NCBI GenBank assembly: GCA_963793625.1
Contig: CAWCAT010000050.1
Location: 124,001 to 188,000 of the forward strand
Reading direction: 5' to 3'
Origin: G963668605 sp963793625
Lineage (GTDB): Bacteria > Acidobacteriota > Terriglobia > Bryobacterales > Bryobacteraceae
DNA: 64,000 nucleotides
The notes below the pieces were generated by a model. The model saw only the letters and a list, made by a program, of their open reading frames with translations. It did not search any database and was not told the origin of the DNA. The position numbers and the translations under genes were made by a program. Of the stretch, positions 17,062 to 25,563 are shown in pieces (positions within the stretch are counted from its first letter, which is position 1; every line of letters begins with the position of its first letter).

Positions 17062-18651
17062 ATGCTGATTCCGCTGACGCCGATCCGGTTCCTGCACCGG
17101 GCCATGGATCTTTTTGGTCGCAAGACGGGAGTGATCTGCGGCGAAAGACGTTTCACCTACCGCGAGTTTGGGGAGCGCTGTGAGCGGCTGGCCTCCGCGT
17201 TGCGCACTCAGGGAATTGTGCCTGGCGATCGCATCGCCTACCTGAGCCTGAACACGCACAAGCTGCTTGAGGGCTATTACGGTGTGGTGCAGGCCGGTGC
17301 TGTCGTGACTCCGCTCAACGTACGTCTGTCTCCGCTGGAACTGATTGAAGTGCTGAATCATTCCGGCGCACGCATGCTGCTGTTTGAAAATGATTTCCTG
17401 TCAGTCGTCGAGAAACTGCAGGCGTCTTGTCCGGCGATTGAACGCTACGTAACTCTTGATGACGCGGTCCCGGCAGCCGATCTCACCTACGAAGAGTTGC
17501 TCGCCGAGGGCAGTCAGGAACGCACGGACATCATGTCTGTGGATGAGAATTCGCTTGCCGAACTGTTCTACACGAGCGGCAGCACCGGCGCACCTAAGGG
17601 CGTGATGTTGTCGCATCGCTCGTTGTATCTGCATGCGCTGGCTGGCATGTGCTTCTACGATGATCCGCTCAACGTAGTGGATCTACATACGATCCCGATG
17701 TTTCACGCGAATGGATGGGGCAAGCCGCAGATCGACCTGATGCTCGGCGTGACGCAGGTCATGGTGCGGCGCTTCGATCCTGCGTTGGTATTCGGGCTGA
17801 TTCAGGAGCACCGCGCTACGCACATGAGCCTGGTGCCGACCATGGCGAATTCGCTAATCAATTCTCCGGTGCGTGAAAATTACGATCTTTCGAGCATGCG
17901 CGGGGTGATGATTGGAGGCGCGGCGAATTCTCCGGAGTTGGTTGCGCGCGTCGAAAGTGCGCTGGGCTGTGTGTGCATCTCCGGCTACGGTCTCACCGAA
18001 ACTGCTCCGGTGCTTACGACTTCACGCACGAAGTCCGACGTGCCGTGTACCAGTGATGAAGAGCGGTGCCGCAGGCGGGCCATGGCCGGGTGGCCGTTTC
18101 CAAATGTCGAGATCCGCGTTGTCGATATTCATTGCGCCGACGTGCCGAAGGATATGACCTCTGTGGGCGAGGTAATTGCGCGCTCGGACAATGTGATGGA
18201 CGGCTACTACAAAGACCCGGCCGGCACGCGTGCGTTGATGTCCGGTTCCTGGCTGCACACGGGCGATATGGCTGTCTGGGACGAGGACGGCTACATACAT
18301 ATCGTCGATCGCAAGAAGGAGATTATCATCAGCGGCGGCGAAAACATTTCTTCACTGGAGGTCGAAAAAGCGATCGGAGCCCACCCCGACGTTTTCGAGT
18401 GTGCCGTTGTGGGTGCGCCCGATGAGAAGTGGGGCGAGACGCCCGCCGCAGTCGTGCAGCGCAGGCCAGGCAGCGCATTGACACCCGCGGCCCTTCTCGC
18501 GTTTCTGGATGGGAGGCTTGGCGCTTTCAAGATGCCAAGGCTGATCGAAATCGGCGATGAACCGCTGCCAAAAACCGGAACTGGTAAAATCCGCAAGCTT
18601 GTAATCAAGGAAAAGTTCTGGCAAGGACGCGAAAAGCGAGTACAAGGCTGA
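17062..18651 (+). CDS. AMP-forming acyl-CoA ligase, class I adenylate-forming enzyme
   Basis: 529 aa. It activates a carboxylic acid as acyl-adenylate and transfers it to CoA. Core motifs: P-loop LFYTSGSTGAPKGVMLSHRS (A3), ISGYGLTETAP (A5), SWLHTGDMAVWDEDGYI (A7), DRKKEIIISGGENISSLEVE (A8) and catalytic Lys in PKTGTGKIRK (A10). The overall pattern is that of medium/long-chain fatty-acyl-CoA synthetases related to AlkK/FadD; the chain length cannot be read. GGAGG is placed four bases before the ATG. prmA follows 42 bases downstream. Cytoplasmic, no signal peptide. Confidence 0.92.
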   Translation: MLIPLTPIRFLHRAMDLFGRKTGVICGERRFTYREFGERCERLASALRTQGIVPGDRIAYLSLNTHKLLEGYYGVVQAGAVVTPLNVRLSPLELIEVLNHSGARMLLFENDFLSVVEKLQASCPAIERYVTLDDAVPAADLTYEELLAEGSQERTDIMSVDENSLAELFYTSGSTGAPKGVMLSHRSLYLHALAGMCFYDDPLNVVDLHTIPMFHANGWGKPQIDLMLGVTQVMVRRFDPALVFGLIQEHRATHMSLVPTMANSLINSPVRENYDLSSMRGVMIGGAANSPELVARVESALGCVCISGYGLTETAPVLTTSRTKSDVPCTSDEERCRRRAMAGWPFPNVEIRVVDIHCADVPKDMTSVGEVIARSDNVMDGYYKDPAGTRALMSGSWLHTGDMAVWDEDGYIHIVDRKKEIIISGGENISSLEVEKAIGAHPDVFECAVVGAPDEKWGETPAAVVQRRPGSALTPAALLAFLDGRLGAFKMPRLIEIGDEPLPKTGTGKIRKLVIKEKFWQGREKRVQG

Positions 18652-18693
18652 CGGGTGTCGTACACTTAAGGTGCCCCTCGGTAAATCTAAACT

Positions 18694-19488
18694 ATGGTCT
18701 CCTTGTTTCTCGATTGCACCGCCTCAGAGAAAGACTTGATCAGCAATACTCTCTGGGAAGCCGGCACCTCCGGGATTTCTGAACGCGATCTTCCCGCTGG
18801 TCGGATCGAACTTCAGGCTTTTTTCGAAACCGAAATTCCCGTGGACTCGTTTGCTGGTGAAAACATGCGCTGGCAGGCGGAGGCGTCTACAGATTGGGTG
18901 GAAGTGTTCAAAGACTCCTGGCAACCATTCCCCGTTGGCGATCGTTTCTATCTGGTTCCGAACTGGCGTGACGATGCCGCACCGGAAGGCCGTATTCGTT
19001 TGCGTATTCATCCAGGCCGGGCTTGCGGCACTGGTTGGCATCCTGCGACCCAACTTTCATTGCTCGCTTTAGAAGAACAGGTCAGGAGCGGCGACGTCGT
19101 TCTGGATCTGGGCACGGGCAGCGGAATCCTGGCCGAAGCGGCGCTGCTGCTCGGTGCGAAAACCGTAATTGCCTGCGACATCGATACCGAAGCAGTAGCA
19201 ATCGCGAAGGCGAATCTGGCTCATCGTCTGGATGCTGTCGCCTTATTCGCGGGATCGATCCGTTCGATGGCTTCCGATTCGGTGGATTTCCTGGTGGCGA
19301 ATATCAACGCGACGGCCATCGTCCCGATGATGCAGGAACTGCGCCGTGTCACGCGCGATCGCATTGCCCTGACGGGTTTTCCTGAACGCGATCTGCCGCG
19401 TGTACGCGCAGCCATGAAATCGCATTTTGAAGAAACGCTCGAATGGGAGCAGGACGGCTGGATTTGTTTGGCTGCCTGTCGCAGCTAG
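18694..19488 (+). CDS. prmA: Ribosomal protein L11 methyltransferase
   Basis: 264 aa. SAM-dependent enzyme that trimethylates L11 (bL11) in E. coli. The N-terminal substrate-recognition domain is short and divergent; the conserved linker WVEVFKDSWQPFPVGDRFYLVPNW and GRACGTGWHPATQLSL are clearly PrmA. The Rossmann SAM-binding motif is VLDLGTGSGILAEAALLLGA, and FLVANINATAI replaces the usual DxxxANI/L motif IV. The downstream esterase begins at a TTG two bases after this stop, suggesting coupling. Confidence 0.93.
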   Translation: MVSLFLDCTASEKDLISNTLWEAGTSGISERDLPAGRIELQAFFETEIPVDSFAGENMRWQAEASTDWVEVFKDSWQPFPVGDRFYLVPNWRDDAAPEGRIRLRIHPGRACGTGWHPATQLSLLALEEQVRSGDVVLDLGTGSGILAEAALLLGAKTVIACDIDTEAVAIAKANLAHRLDAVALFAGSIRSMASDSVDFLVANINATAIVPMMQELRRVTRDRIALTGFPERDLPRVRAAMKSHFEETLEWEQDGWICLAACRS

Positions 19489-19489
19489 C

Positions 19490-20344
19490 TTGAAATATCT
19501 CGTTCTGCTGTTCGTTGCGACGTCGTTCGCACAATCTGTTGTTCCACCGCGCCCGCTGGAGTCCCGCAATCTTACCTACCTGACTGCAAGCGGTCGCGAT
19601 CTGCAACTGGATGTGTATCAGAACACGGCGGCAACTCCGGCTCCTGTGCTGGTCTATTTCCACGGCGGGGCCTGGTGGAAAGGTGAGCGCCCGAAGTCCT
19701 ACGCATCGTTCCGGGCGTACCTCGCGATGGGATTCTCCGTTGTCACAGTCGACTACCGGCTCAGCGATGTCGCACTCGCGCCTGCTGCCGTGCAGGATGC
19801 GCGCTGCGCAATGGCGTGGGTGAAAGCGAACGCTGCGAAATACAATTTTGATCCGGGACGCATCGTCACATTTGGAACTTCAGCCGGCGGACATCTGGCT
19901 TTAATGGCCGGTATGCTGCCTAAGTCTGCGAACATCGATCTGCCGCAGTGTAGTGACGTGCCCAAGGCCGCCGCAATTCTCGACTTCTACGGGCCGACGG
20001 AGTTGAGGCAGTTTTTTAGCGCTGGCGGCGCCGGCAACTCAGTCGTTCGCTGGATTGGCACTGGCTCTTCCGCTACCGCAATGGCCAAGCTGATGTCGCC
20101 GATGGCAAATGTGAGCCCCGGTCTGCCGCCTGTGTTTCTGGCGCACGGCGACGCTGATCCGACGGTGCCGAATCAGCATTCAGTGAGCCTGCAGAAAGCG
20201 TTGACCGCAGCCGGAATCCCAAACCGGATGTACAGCGTCCCCGGTGGTGTGCACGGAAATTTCGGCACGGCGCAAAATGCCGCGATCGCTGCCGCAATTC
20301 AGGAATTCCTGATTCAGCAGAAAGTACTGCGTCCCGCTCAGTAG
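19490..20344 (+). CDS. Secreted alpha/beta hydrolase (BD-FAE/carboxylesterase type)
   Basis: About 284 aa. I start at TTG 19490, which begins a clean signal peptide (LKYLVLLFVATSFAQS); the longer open frame runs into prmA without a signal. Features: oxyanion motif YFHGGAWWKGE, nucleophile elbow GTSAGGHLA, catalytic Asp region AHGDADPTVPN and His in GGVHGNFG. This is the hormone-sensitive-lipase/feruloyl-esterase-like group acting on acyl or feruloyl esters. Probably exported to the periplasm and co-transcribed with prmA. Its 3' end overlaps the convergent YdcF-like gene by seven bases. Confidence 0.87.
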   Translation: MKYLVLLFVATSFAQSVVPPRPLESRNLTYLTASGRDLQLDVYQNTAATPAPVLVYFHGGAWWKGERPKSYASFRAYLAMGFSVVTVDYRLSDVALAPAAVQDARCAMAWVKANAAKYNFDPGRIVTFGTSAGGHLALMAGMLPKSANIDLPQCSDVPKAAAILDFYGPTELRQFFSAGGAGNSVVRWIGTGSSATAMAKLMSPMANVSPGLPPVFLAHGDADPTVPNQHSVSLQKALTAAGIPNRMYSVPGGVHGNFGTAQNAAIAAAIQEFLIQQKVLRPAQ

Positions 20345-20979
20345 CTCTCGCGCGTCGCGGGTTCTGCGAGGGTGACTGCCTGTTCGGCTCCGAATGCGTA
20401 GGCGGTATGTTCGCTGAAAAGCCAGCGATGGAAATCTGGCAATGTTTTGATACCAGTCGTCATCTGCTGCAGTTTTTCCAGGCCGTCCTGCTCTTTGCGG
20501 CGCCGTGCGGCGATCACTTCCCCATCGATTCCCGCATCTGTGACTTCCTCAAAGTGAAGGTCATAGGGACCGCCCGCGCCCGCTAGCGCATACACCCAGC
20601 GGAAGGCTTCTTGCGTCCGGGCCATGTGGAACTCCGACGTGATCACCAGCATTCTTCGCCAGCCTTGCGGCAACGCGTGAATCACGAGCGAAAAGTACGC
20701 GTTTCCGACTGTGTCGAGCGAACATGTTTCGGTTAGGATTTTGTCAACCGGTGCGCCGCGATCAGCGAGATATTTAGCGGCCGTGTGCGACTCGAGCACC
20801 GGTCTGCCGTATTCGTCCAGCACTGCCGGCCGGTGCGGAGTACCTACGCTCAGCGTCAGCAGATATTCGCCACGATGGCGCTCCAGAGCACGATCCAGGC
20901 GACGCTTCGTCCAGACCGGTAGCTCGCCACCGTCACGCACGCCGCCTCCGGGAATCAGAATTGCGTCGAACTCGCTCAA
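20338..20979 (-). CDS. YdcF-like (DUF218) protein
   Basis: 213 aa. Opens with the DUF218 signature DAILIPGGGVRDGGEL and continues with RLDRALERH, ESHTAAKYLADRGAP, SLDTVGNAYFS and VITSEFHMARTQEAF, the conserved core of YdcF/SanA proteins, which bind SAM or act in envelope homeostasis. No signal peptide or membrane helix is present, so this member looks cytosolic. The start is TTG at 20979 with AGAGGA upstream. Divergent from the enolase-superfamily gene with only 33 bases between starts. Confidence 0.85.
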   Translation of the reverse strand: MSEFDAILIPGGGVRDGGELPVWTKRRLDRALERHRGEYLLTLSVGTPHRPAVLDEYGRPVLESHTAAKYLADRGAPVDKILTETCSLDTVGNAYFSLVIHALPQGWRRMLVITSEFHMARTQEAFRWVYALAGAGGPYDLHFEEVTDAGIDGEVIAARRRKEQDGLEKLQQMTTGIKTLPDFHRWLFSEHTAYAFGAEQAVTLAEPATRESY

Positions 20980-20997
20980 AAGTGTCCTCTCTCACAC

Positions 20998-21006
20998 TGA
21001 TACAAT
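20998..21006 (+). promoter_or_regulatory. Extended -10 placing the transcript start at the ATG
   Basis: TGA-TACAAT (extended -10) ends at 21006, and the ATG of the next gene is at 21013, the expected +1 distance. No ribosome-binding site is present, so a leaderless mRNA is likely. No clear -35 is seen. Confidence 0.5.
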
Positions 21007-21012
21007 CCACGC

Positions 21013-22296
21013 ATGCTGCGTCGCACTTTTATTGCTTCCTCCAGCGCGGGCACTGCCGCCCCGCTTGCCACGCTCACCGCGCAAACGGGGAGCAGCGGTC
21101 CGAAACTGAAAATCACCGCTTTGGAAATCTGGCGGGTCGAGGGCCGGCGTGAGGCGTTGACCGGCGTGAATAACCAGTATCAGGCAAACCCGATCCACAT
21201 TTATGAGGAGCTTCGTCCGAAGCCCTACAAGGATTCGGCGGAACCGGTCAAGCGCACTGTGAACGCGAGCGCATTGTATCTCAAGATCAAGACCGATCAG
21301 GGTCTCGAAGGGCTATACGGACCAGTCGACAAAGAAGCCGCCATCGTAGTCGACCAGCAGTTGCGTAACTTCCTGATGGGCAAGGATCCGCTCGCCGGTG
21401 AGACGCTCTGGGATCAGATGCATCGTATGAACCGCCATTCGCGACACGGCCATTTTATGATGGCCATCAGCGCGGTCGATAACGCGCTCTGGGATTTGCG
21501 GGGCCGCTTCTTCAACACGCCTGTCTATCGTCTGCTGGGCGGTCCGACGCGCAGCGCTGTCGAAGCGTACGGTAGCTGTCTGGGATTCTCGCTGGAGCCT
21601 GAGGTCATGCGCAAGCGCGCGGCTCAGTTGAAGACAGAAGGCTTTCGGAATCAGAAGTGGTTTCTTGCGTACGGACCCGGCAGCGGAACGGAAGGCATGC
21701 AGAAGAATGTCTCTATGCTCGAACACCTGCGCCAGGCTGTCGGCGAGGATGTCGAGATCATGTGCGACGCATTCATGGGCTGGGATCTCAACTACGCGAT
21801 CGCCTGGGCCAAGCAGGTAGAGAAGTACCGCCCCCGTTGGATTGAAGAGGCATTCCAACCAGATAAGATCGACAGCTTTGCGCAATTGCGCCGAGCCACG
21901 CATATCCCCATAGCTTCCGGCGAACACATCTACGGACGTTGGGAAACACACGAGTACCTGAAAGCCGGTGCGCTCAACGTCGTGCAGACTGATCCAGAGT
22001 GGTGCGGCGGTGTGAGCGAGCTGGTGAAGATTTGCGCACTGGGTTCTGTCTATGACGCGCAGGTAATTCCGCACGGTCACAACATCCACGCAGCTTTGCA
22101 CGTCGTGGCCAGCCAGTCGCCGATGACATGTCCGCTAGTCGAGTTCCTGATCAACAAAATGGGATCCTATTACCATTTCGACAAGTACCCGATCGCGCCG
22201 GTACAGGGCAAGATCACGCTTTCGGACCGGCCCGGCTTTGGAATGGAACTCGATCCAGCCAAAATTGAGAAGCAAACTCTGACGAAGTGGAGTTAA
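21013..22296 (+). CDS. Enolase-superfamily dehydratase (mandelate racemase/MLE type), exported
   Basis: 427 aa. The N-terminus (MLRRTFIASSSAGTAAPLAT) looks like a twin-arginine signal. The capping domain is followed by the barrel: SAVDNALWDLRGR, YRLLGGPTR, YGSCLGFSLEP, metal ligands in MCDAFMGWD, WIEEAFQPD and IASGEHIYG, and a His base in PHGHNIHAAL. This fits sugar-acid dehydratases such as rhamnonate or galactonate dehydratases, which convert aldonic acids to 2-keto-3-deoxy acids; the substrate is not determinable. An exported member is unusual, since most of the family is cytosolic. Confidence 0.87.
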   Translation: MLRRTFIASSSAGTAAPLATLTAQTGSSGPKLKITALEIWRVEGRREALTGVNNQYQANPIHIYEELRPKPYKDSAEPVKRTVNASALYLKIKTDQGLEGLYGPVDKEAAIVVDQQLRNFLMGKDPLAGETLWDQMHRMNRHSRHGHFMMAISAVDNALWDLRGRFFNTPVYRLLGGPTRSAVEAYGSCLGFSLEPEVMRKRAAQLKTEGFRNQKWFLAYGPGSGTEGMQKNVSMLEHLRQAVGEDVEIMCDAFMGWDLNYAIAWAKQVEKYRPRWIEEAFQPDKIDSFAQLRRATHIPIASGEHIYGRWETHEYLKAGALNVVQTDPEWCGGVSELVKICALGSVYDAQVIPHGHNIHAALHVVASQSPMTCPLVEFLINKMGSYYHFDKYPIAPVQGKITLSDRPGFGMELDPAKIEKQTLTKWS

Positions 22297-22311
22297 CGGG
22301 GCTTCGAGTCG

Positions 22312-22352
22312 CTAGCAAAACGCTTGCAAGCATCCTAGCCATTTGCTAGGAT
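22312..22352 (+). promoter_or_regulatory. higBA promoter/operator with overlapping palindromes
   Basis: A -35 TTGCAA (22324-22329) and an extended -10 TGC-TAGGAT (-10 at 22347-22352) are separated by 17 bases. The -35 is inside a perfect 10-base palindrome GCTTGCAAGC (22322-22331). The -10 is the right arm of ATCCTAG-N7-CTAGGAT (22332-22352). A larger pair, CTAGCAAA (22312-22319) and TTTGCTAG (22342-22349), spans both. These fit operator sites through which HigA would block its own promoter. Confidence 0.6.
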
Positions 22353-22357
22353 CGAGT

Positions 22358-22651
22358 TTGAACGTTATCAGCAAGCGCGGCCTTCTTATCAAAGCTGCCA
22401 AATATACCGATGCCAGATCCGCGCTGCAGGTCTGGTTCGATACGGCCGTCGACGCTGAATGGAGAAGCCTTGAGGATGTTCGCAAATCATTTCCCGCAAC
22501 GGACATGGTGGGCGATCTTGCTATTTTCAATATACGGGGAAACAAGTACCGACTCATTGCTCGAATGGTATTTCTGTACAAGCGCATCTACGTAAAAGAG
22601 TTCCTTACCCACACTGACTACGACAAAGGGGGTTGGAAGAAATGGCTCTAG
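22358..22651 (+). CDS. higB: Type II toxin HigB (mRNA interferase)
   Basis: 97 aa from TTG 22358, six bases beyond the -10, so probably leaderless; other HigB proteins also start with a short run before ISKR. The RelE-fold HigB pattern is clear: VISKRGLLIKAAKY, ALQVWFDTA, WRSLEDVRKSFPATDMVGD, FNIRGNKYRLIARMVF and EFLTHTDYDKGGW. HigB cleaves mRNA on the translating ribosome and is neutralised by HigA encoded immediately downstream (toxin-first order is typical). The last 10 bases overlap higA, implying translational coupling. Confidence 0.92.
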   Translation: MNVISKRGLLIKAAKYTDARSALQVWFDTAVDAEWRSLEDVRKSFPATDMVGDLAIFNIRGNKYRLIARMVFLYKRIYVKEFLTHTDYDKGGWKKWL

Positions 22652-23046
22652 CAGTAATCAACGAAGCAGCCTATGGCAAGCTCCTTGCGCGAGCGTTGCC
22701 GCGGGTGATCAGGACCGACGCGGAGAACGACCGTATGATCGCGGAACTGGAAAAGCTCGATACGCGCGGCCGCGCGCTCACTCCGGAGGAAGAGAACCTC
22801 GCTGAACTCATGACGCTACTGGTGCGCCAGTTTGAGGAATCGAAATACCCGCTCGGCCACGCCGAGCCGCTCGAGGCGTTGCGCATTCTCATGGAAGACC
22901 GCGGTCTCCGTCAGCGCGATCTCATTTCCGTTTTCGGATCGAGTAGCGTCGTTTCCGACGTGCTCAACGGGAAGCGTTCTATCAGTAAGGCGCATGCACG
23001 CAAGCTCGCTGAGTTCTTTCACGTTCCGGCGAGTCTGTTTATCTAG
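22642..23046 (+). CDS. higA: Antitoxin HigA, XRE-family regulator
   Basis: About 134 aa from ATG 22642; the longer frame starts inside higB and adds only three residues. The N-terminal ~75 residues (toxin-binding/linker, helical) precede a Cro/CI helix-turn-helix: ALRILMEDRGLRQRDLISVF, SSVVSDVLNGKRSISKAHAR and LAEFFHVPASLFI. HigA binds HigB and the operator upstream. It overlaps higB by 10 bases at its start, and its stop overlaps the stop of the convergent SGNH hydrolase by four bases. Confidence 0.93.
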   Translation: MALAVINEAAYGKLLARALPRVIRTDAENDRMIAELEKLDTRGRALTPEEENLAELMTLLVRQFEESKYPLGHAEPLEALRILMEDRGLRQRDLISVFGSSSVVSDVLNGKRSISKAHARKLAEFFHVPASLFI

Positions 23047-24092
23047 CGCTTGCCGATTGTCCGGTCGATTGCGGCCTGGGCCAGCGGCGCCATGACTCGG
23101 TAACCGGCACTGTTGGGGTGCAGGCCATCATCGGCGAAGTCGGCGCGCAGGAAGCCACGCACGTCTGAGAGTTGGCTTGCGTAGTCCAGAAACGTGTACC
23201 CGCGTGCCTGGCAGAATCGCCGCAGCCACATATTCAGCGAGTTGATCAGGTCTGGAGGACGGGCGGAACTGCGCTCGTACGTGGGATCCTTGTCACGGTG
23301 ATAGTCGCTGATTGGCAGAATCGATGCAAAGATTACTTTGATCTTGTGAGCGTCAGCGATGTCGGCGATCATCGTGTAATTGTTCTGGATTGTCGCTATG
23401 TTCACGCCGCGCGCCAGGTCGTTCGTGCCTGCCAAAATCAATACTGCCGCGGGTTTCAGATCCACTACGTCGGCTTTCATGCGGCCCAGCATTTCGCCCG
23501 TAATCTGGCCGCTAATGCCCCGATTGACAAAATCCTTGTCGCCAAAGTATTCATTTAAGCGCCAGAAATCCGTAATGGAATCTCCGAAAAATACGATACG
23601 AGGTTTGCCTGCCACCGGCGGCGCCAATTGCGAATTCGCTTCGGCATAGCGCTTCAGGTTGTCGCGGTCTGACCCGCGCACCTGCGTCTCGCGAGACTCC
23701 AGCAAGCGGCGGAAGTAAATCTCGAGGACATCCATATTTGTGCGGAGTTCGTCGAGTTGCTTGCGTGATGCCTCAGGGGCGGGCACCGGCTTGGCCATGC
23801 TGTCCCACATCGCGAGATAGAGGCGTAGCTTGCCTGTCAGTTCGTAAATCAGGCCTGTGTGCGCCTGGCCAGAAATCATCTCCAGGCTCTTCAAGGTCTG
23901 TCGTGCGTTTTCCAATAAGGGCGCGCTCGCGCGCGGCAATCCGGGCACCGCGATTGCAGTCGATTCCGCGAGTTCGACGGAACGCTTGTAAAGCCGCATC
24001 GCATCCGCCCCGCGCGTGGCGGGCGCTTGCTGTTGTGCCCATGCCAGCGATGCGAATACGATCACGCAAGTAAGAACCAGAGCGCGTCTCAT
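23043..24092 (-). CDS. Secreted SGNH/GDSL hydrolase with helical N-terminal region
   Basis: 349 aa. Signal peptide MRRALVLTCVIVFASLAWAQ. A helical region of ~130 residues with no recognised domain precedes the SGNH core: IVFFGDSITDFWRL (block I), NRGISGQITGEM (II), LILAGTNDLARG (III) and DGLHPNSAGYRV (V, Asp-His). It is related to PAF-acetylhydrolase-like and acetylxylan-esterase-like GDSL proteins. Its ATG overlaps the stop of the DUF3108 gene, so it lies second in that operon. Exported; the substrate is unknown. Confidence 0.88.
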   Translation of the reverse strand: MRRALVLTCVIVFASLAWAQQQAPATRGADAMRLYKRSVELAESTAIAVPGLPRASAPLLENARQTLKSLEMISGQAHTGLIYELTGKLRLYLAMWDSMAKPVPAPEASRKQLDELRTNMDVLEIYFRRLLESRETQVRGSDRDNLKRYAEANSQLAPPVAGKPRIVFFGDSITDFWRLNEYFGDKDFVNRGISGQITGEMLGRMKADVVDLKPAAVLILAGTNDLARGVNIATIQNNYTMIADIADAHKIKVIFASILPISDYHRDKDPTYERSSARPPDLINSLNMWLRRFCQARGYTFLDYASQLSDVRGFLRADFADDGLHPNSAGYRVMAPLAQAAIDRTIGKR

Positions 24093-24823
24093 TTGGGTTC
24101 GTCCTTGGCTAGCTGAACGGTGATCGTTCCCACGGCGAGGCCGAGCCTCACTCTAATCTGGACGGGCAGGCGGCGCTCATCATCGCTGATCCATATGAAC
24201 ATCCGGGCTTTGCGCGCGAATAGTTGGTTGTTAAAAATGAACGCCTCATACCGGATTGCCTGGAATGTCCCCGCAGGCGTCTTGACCTTCTCGCGTTCCT
24301 GCGCTTCCACTTTGACTTTGACGAACTTTTTCCCGTCGCTCATTGGCAGGTCGATGAAATGTCCGAGCGGGATCTGCTGATGGCGCAGTCTGAAGAGACC
24401 TCCCATGATGTCGTAGGCGCAGGCGGGAACGTCAATCTCCTTCTGCAGCACAACCGAGTTCTTAACCAGATCCTGTTCCAGGTAGCTTGCTTTGTTCCGG
24501 CTTGAGTCGAACGCGATGCGCGTTTCGCGCCGGCGGCTGCCCTCGTTCGATTTCGCAAAAACTTCGGTTGCGCAGAAGTCGCCTGTGGTGGAAACCCGAT
24601 AAAGGTTATCCACCTTGTAGAGGCGCGAGACCAGCCCCACCGAATTCAGCTTTACCTCGAGCTGGCTGCCGGGCGCACCCTGCACTGTCGTCGCAGCACT
24701 GGAGACGACGGCCTTGCCCGCTTCGATAAGTTTCCATTCCACAGAGTAGTTAAGCGTCTCAGACGCAGGGAGCGTGGCCGGCGTGGCGGCAACGCAGACG
24801 AGGCAGAGCAGCGTCAGACGCAT
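24089..24823 (-). CDS. DUF3108 periplasmic protein
   Basis: About 244 aa from ATG 24823 (signal MRLTLLCLVCVAATPATLPA); ATG 24853 gives ten more residues and is also possible. DUF3108 hallmarks: ETLNYSVEWKLIEAGKAVV, LNSVGLVSRLYKVDNLYRVS, RRRETRIAFD, VPACAYDIMGGLFRLRH, TPAGTFQAIRYEAFIF and ISDDERRLPVQI. It has a beta-barrel-like lipid-binding fold; the exact role is unknown. An extended -10 (TGC-TACAAT, 24883-24891) lies 30 bases upstream of the ATG at 24853. It is coupled to the SGNH gene downstream by a four-base overlap. Confidence 0.85.
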   Translation of the reverse strand: MRLTLLCLVCVAATPATLPASETLNYSVEWKLIEAGKAVVSSAATTVQGAPGSQLEVKLNSVGLVSRLYKVDNLYRVSTTGDFCATEVFAKSNEGSRRRETRIAFDSSRNKASYLEQDLVKNSVVLQKEIDVPACAYDIMGGLFRLRHQQIPLGHFIDLPMSDGKKFVKVKVEAQEREKVKTPAGTFQAIRYEAFIFNNQLFARKARMFIWISDDERRLPVQIRVRLGLAVGTITVQLAKDEPK

Positions 24824-24882
24824 TGCTACCAGTTTAAAAAGTGAATATGGCATGAACCCACGAGTTTGGCAGATCGGCTCGG

Positions 24883-24891
24883 ATTGTAGCA
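24883..24891 (-). promoter_or_regulatory. Extended -10 for the DUF3108-SGNH operon
   Basis: On the minus strand, TGC-TACAAT precedes the DUF3108 start. The transcript would start near 24876 and leave a short leader. It lies just past the response-regulator stop. Confidence 0.45.
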
Positions 24892-24906
24892 AGCCGCGTC
24901 CTCCCT

Positions 24907-25533
24907 TCAAAAGTCAATCGATTCAAGAATCTCCGAGGGCTTCCGGTCGAACGCCTTTGAAATCGCCAGAAGGCTTTCGATACTTGGCAAATTAGCGCCG
25001 CGTTCGATTGAGCTGATCAGAGAGACACTTAGCCGCGTAGTGGCGGCCAAATCCTTCAAAGACCAGTCGCGTTCCACACGCAACAATTTGATGCGATGCC
25101 CCAGTTTCTCGCGTAAGACATCCTGCGAAGACCGCCCAAATCCGTAGGTCTTGACCGCATTGCTTAAGGTCTGGCGTAACTGCGCGAGCGAAAACGGCTT
25201 CGCCAGGTAATCAAACACCTTCATTTTGAAGGTGGCCCGCATATCCTCGAGCGAGGGATATCCCGTGACGATAATCACGCACATGTTCGGATACTTGGCG
25301 AGCAACTGTTCCATGACTTTGTCGCCACGGAACTCGCCCATCTTCATATCGAGCAGGACGATGTTGGGCTGTTTGTTCGCGGCACTTTCGAACAGGTCGT
25401 CGGGATGCGCGAACGCACGCACGCTGTACAAGCCCTCATCCCGCAAGAAGTCTTCAATGTAATTGCGGAAATCAAGATCGTCGTCCAGCACGGCGACTTC
25501 AATCAGAGCTTCATGACCTGTGGTCTCTGTCAT
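24907..25533 (-). CDS. Response regulator with C-terminal XRE-type helix-turn-helix
   Basis: 208 aa. The receiver domain (1-125) has the acidic pair LDDDLD, phospho-acceptor Asp62 in IVLLDMKMG, Thr90 in IIVTGYPS and Lys112 in YLAKPFS. Residues ~145-200 are a Cro/CI-type HTH (LGHRIKLLRVERDWSLKDLA, SVSLISSIERGANLPSIESL) instead of the usual OmpR, NarL or Fis-type output domain, an uncommon combination. It lies 30 bases downstream of the histidine kinase gene and so is its likely partner. The pair is divergent from the ACIII-caa3 operon and may regulate it. Confidence 0.92.
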   Translation of the reverse strand: MTETTGHEALIEVAVLDDDLDFRNYIEDFLRDEGLYSVRAFAHPDDLFESAANKQPNIVLLDMKMGEFRGDKVMEQLLAKYPNMCVIIVTGYPSLEDMRATFKMKVFDYLAKPFSLAQLRQTLSNAVKTYGFGRSSQDVLREKLGHRIKLLRVERDWSLKDLAATTRLSVSLISSIERGANLPSIESLLAISKAFDRKPSEILESIDF

Positions 25534-25563
25534 CGTACCTTCCGTGGTTGTATCGTAACACCG

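Noticed and set aside
22410..22595. Alternative frame inside higB
   Set aside because: The HigB frame has clear family motifs and a coupled antitoxin; this frame has none.
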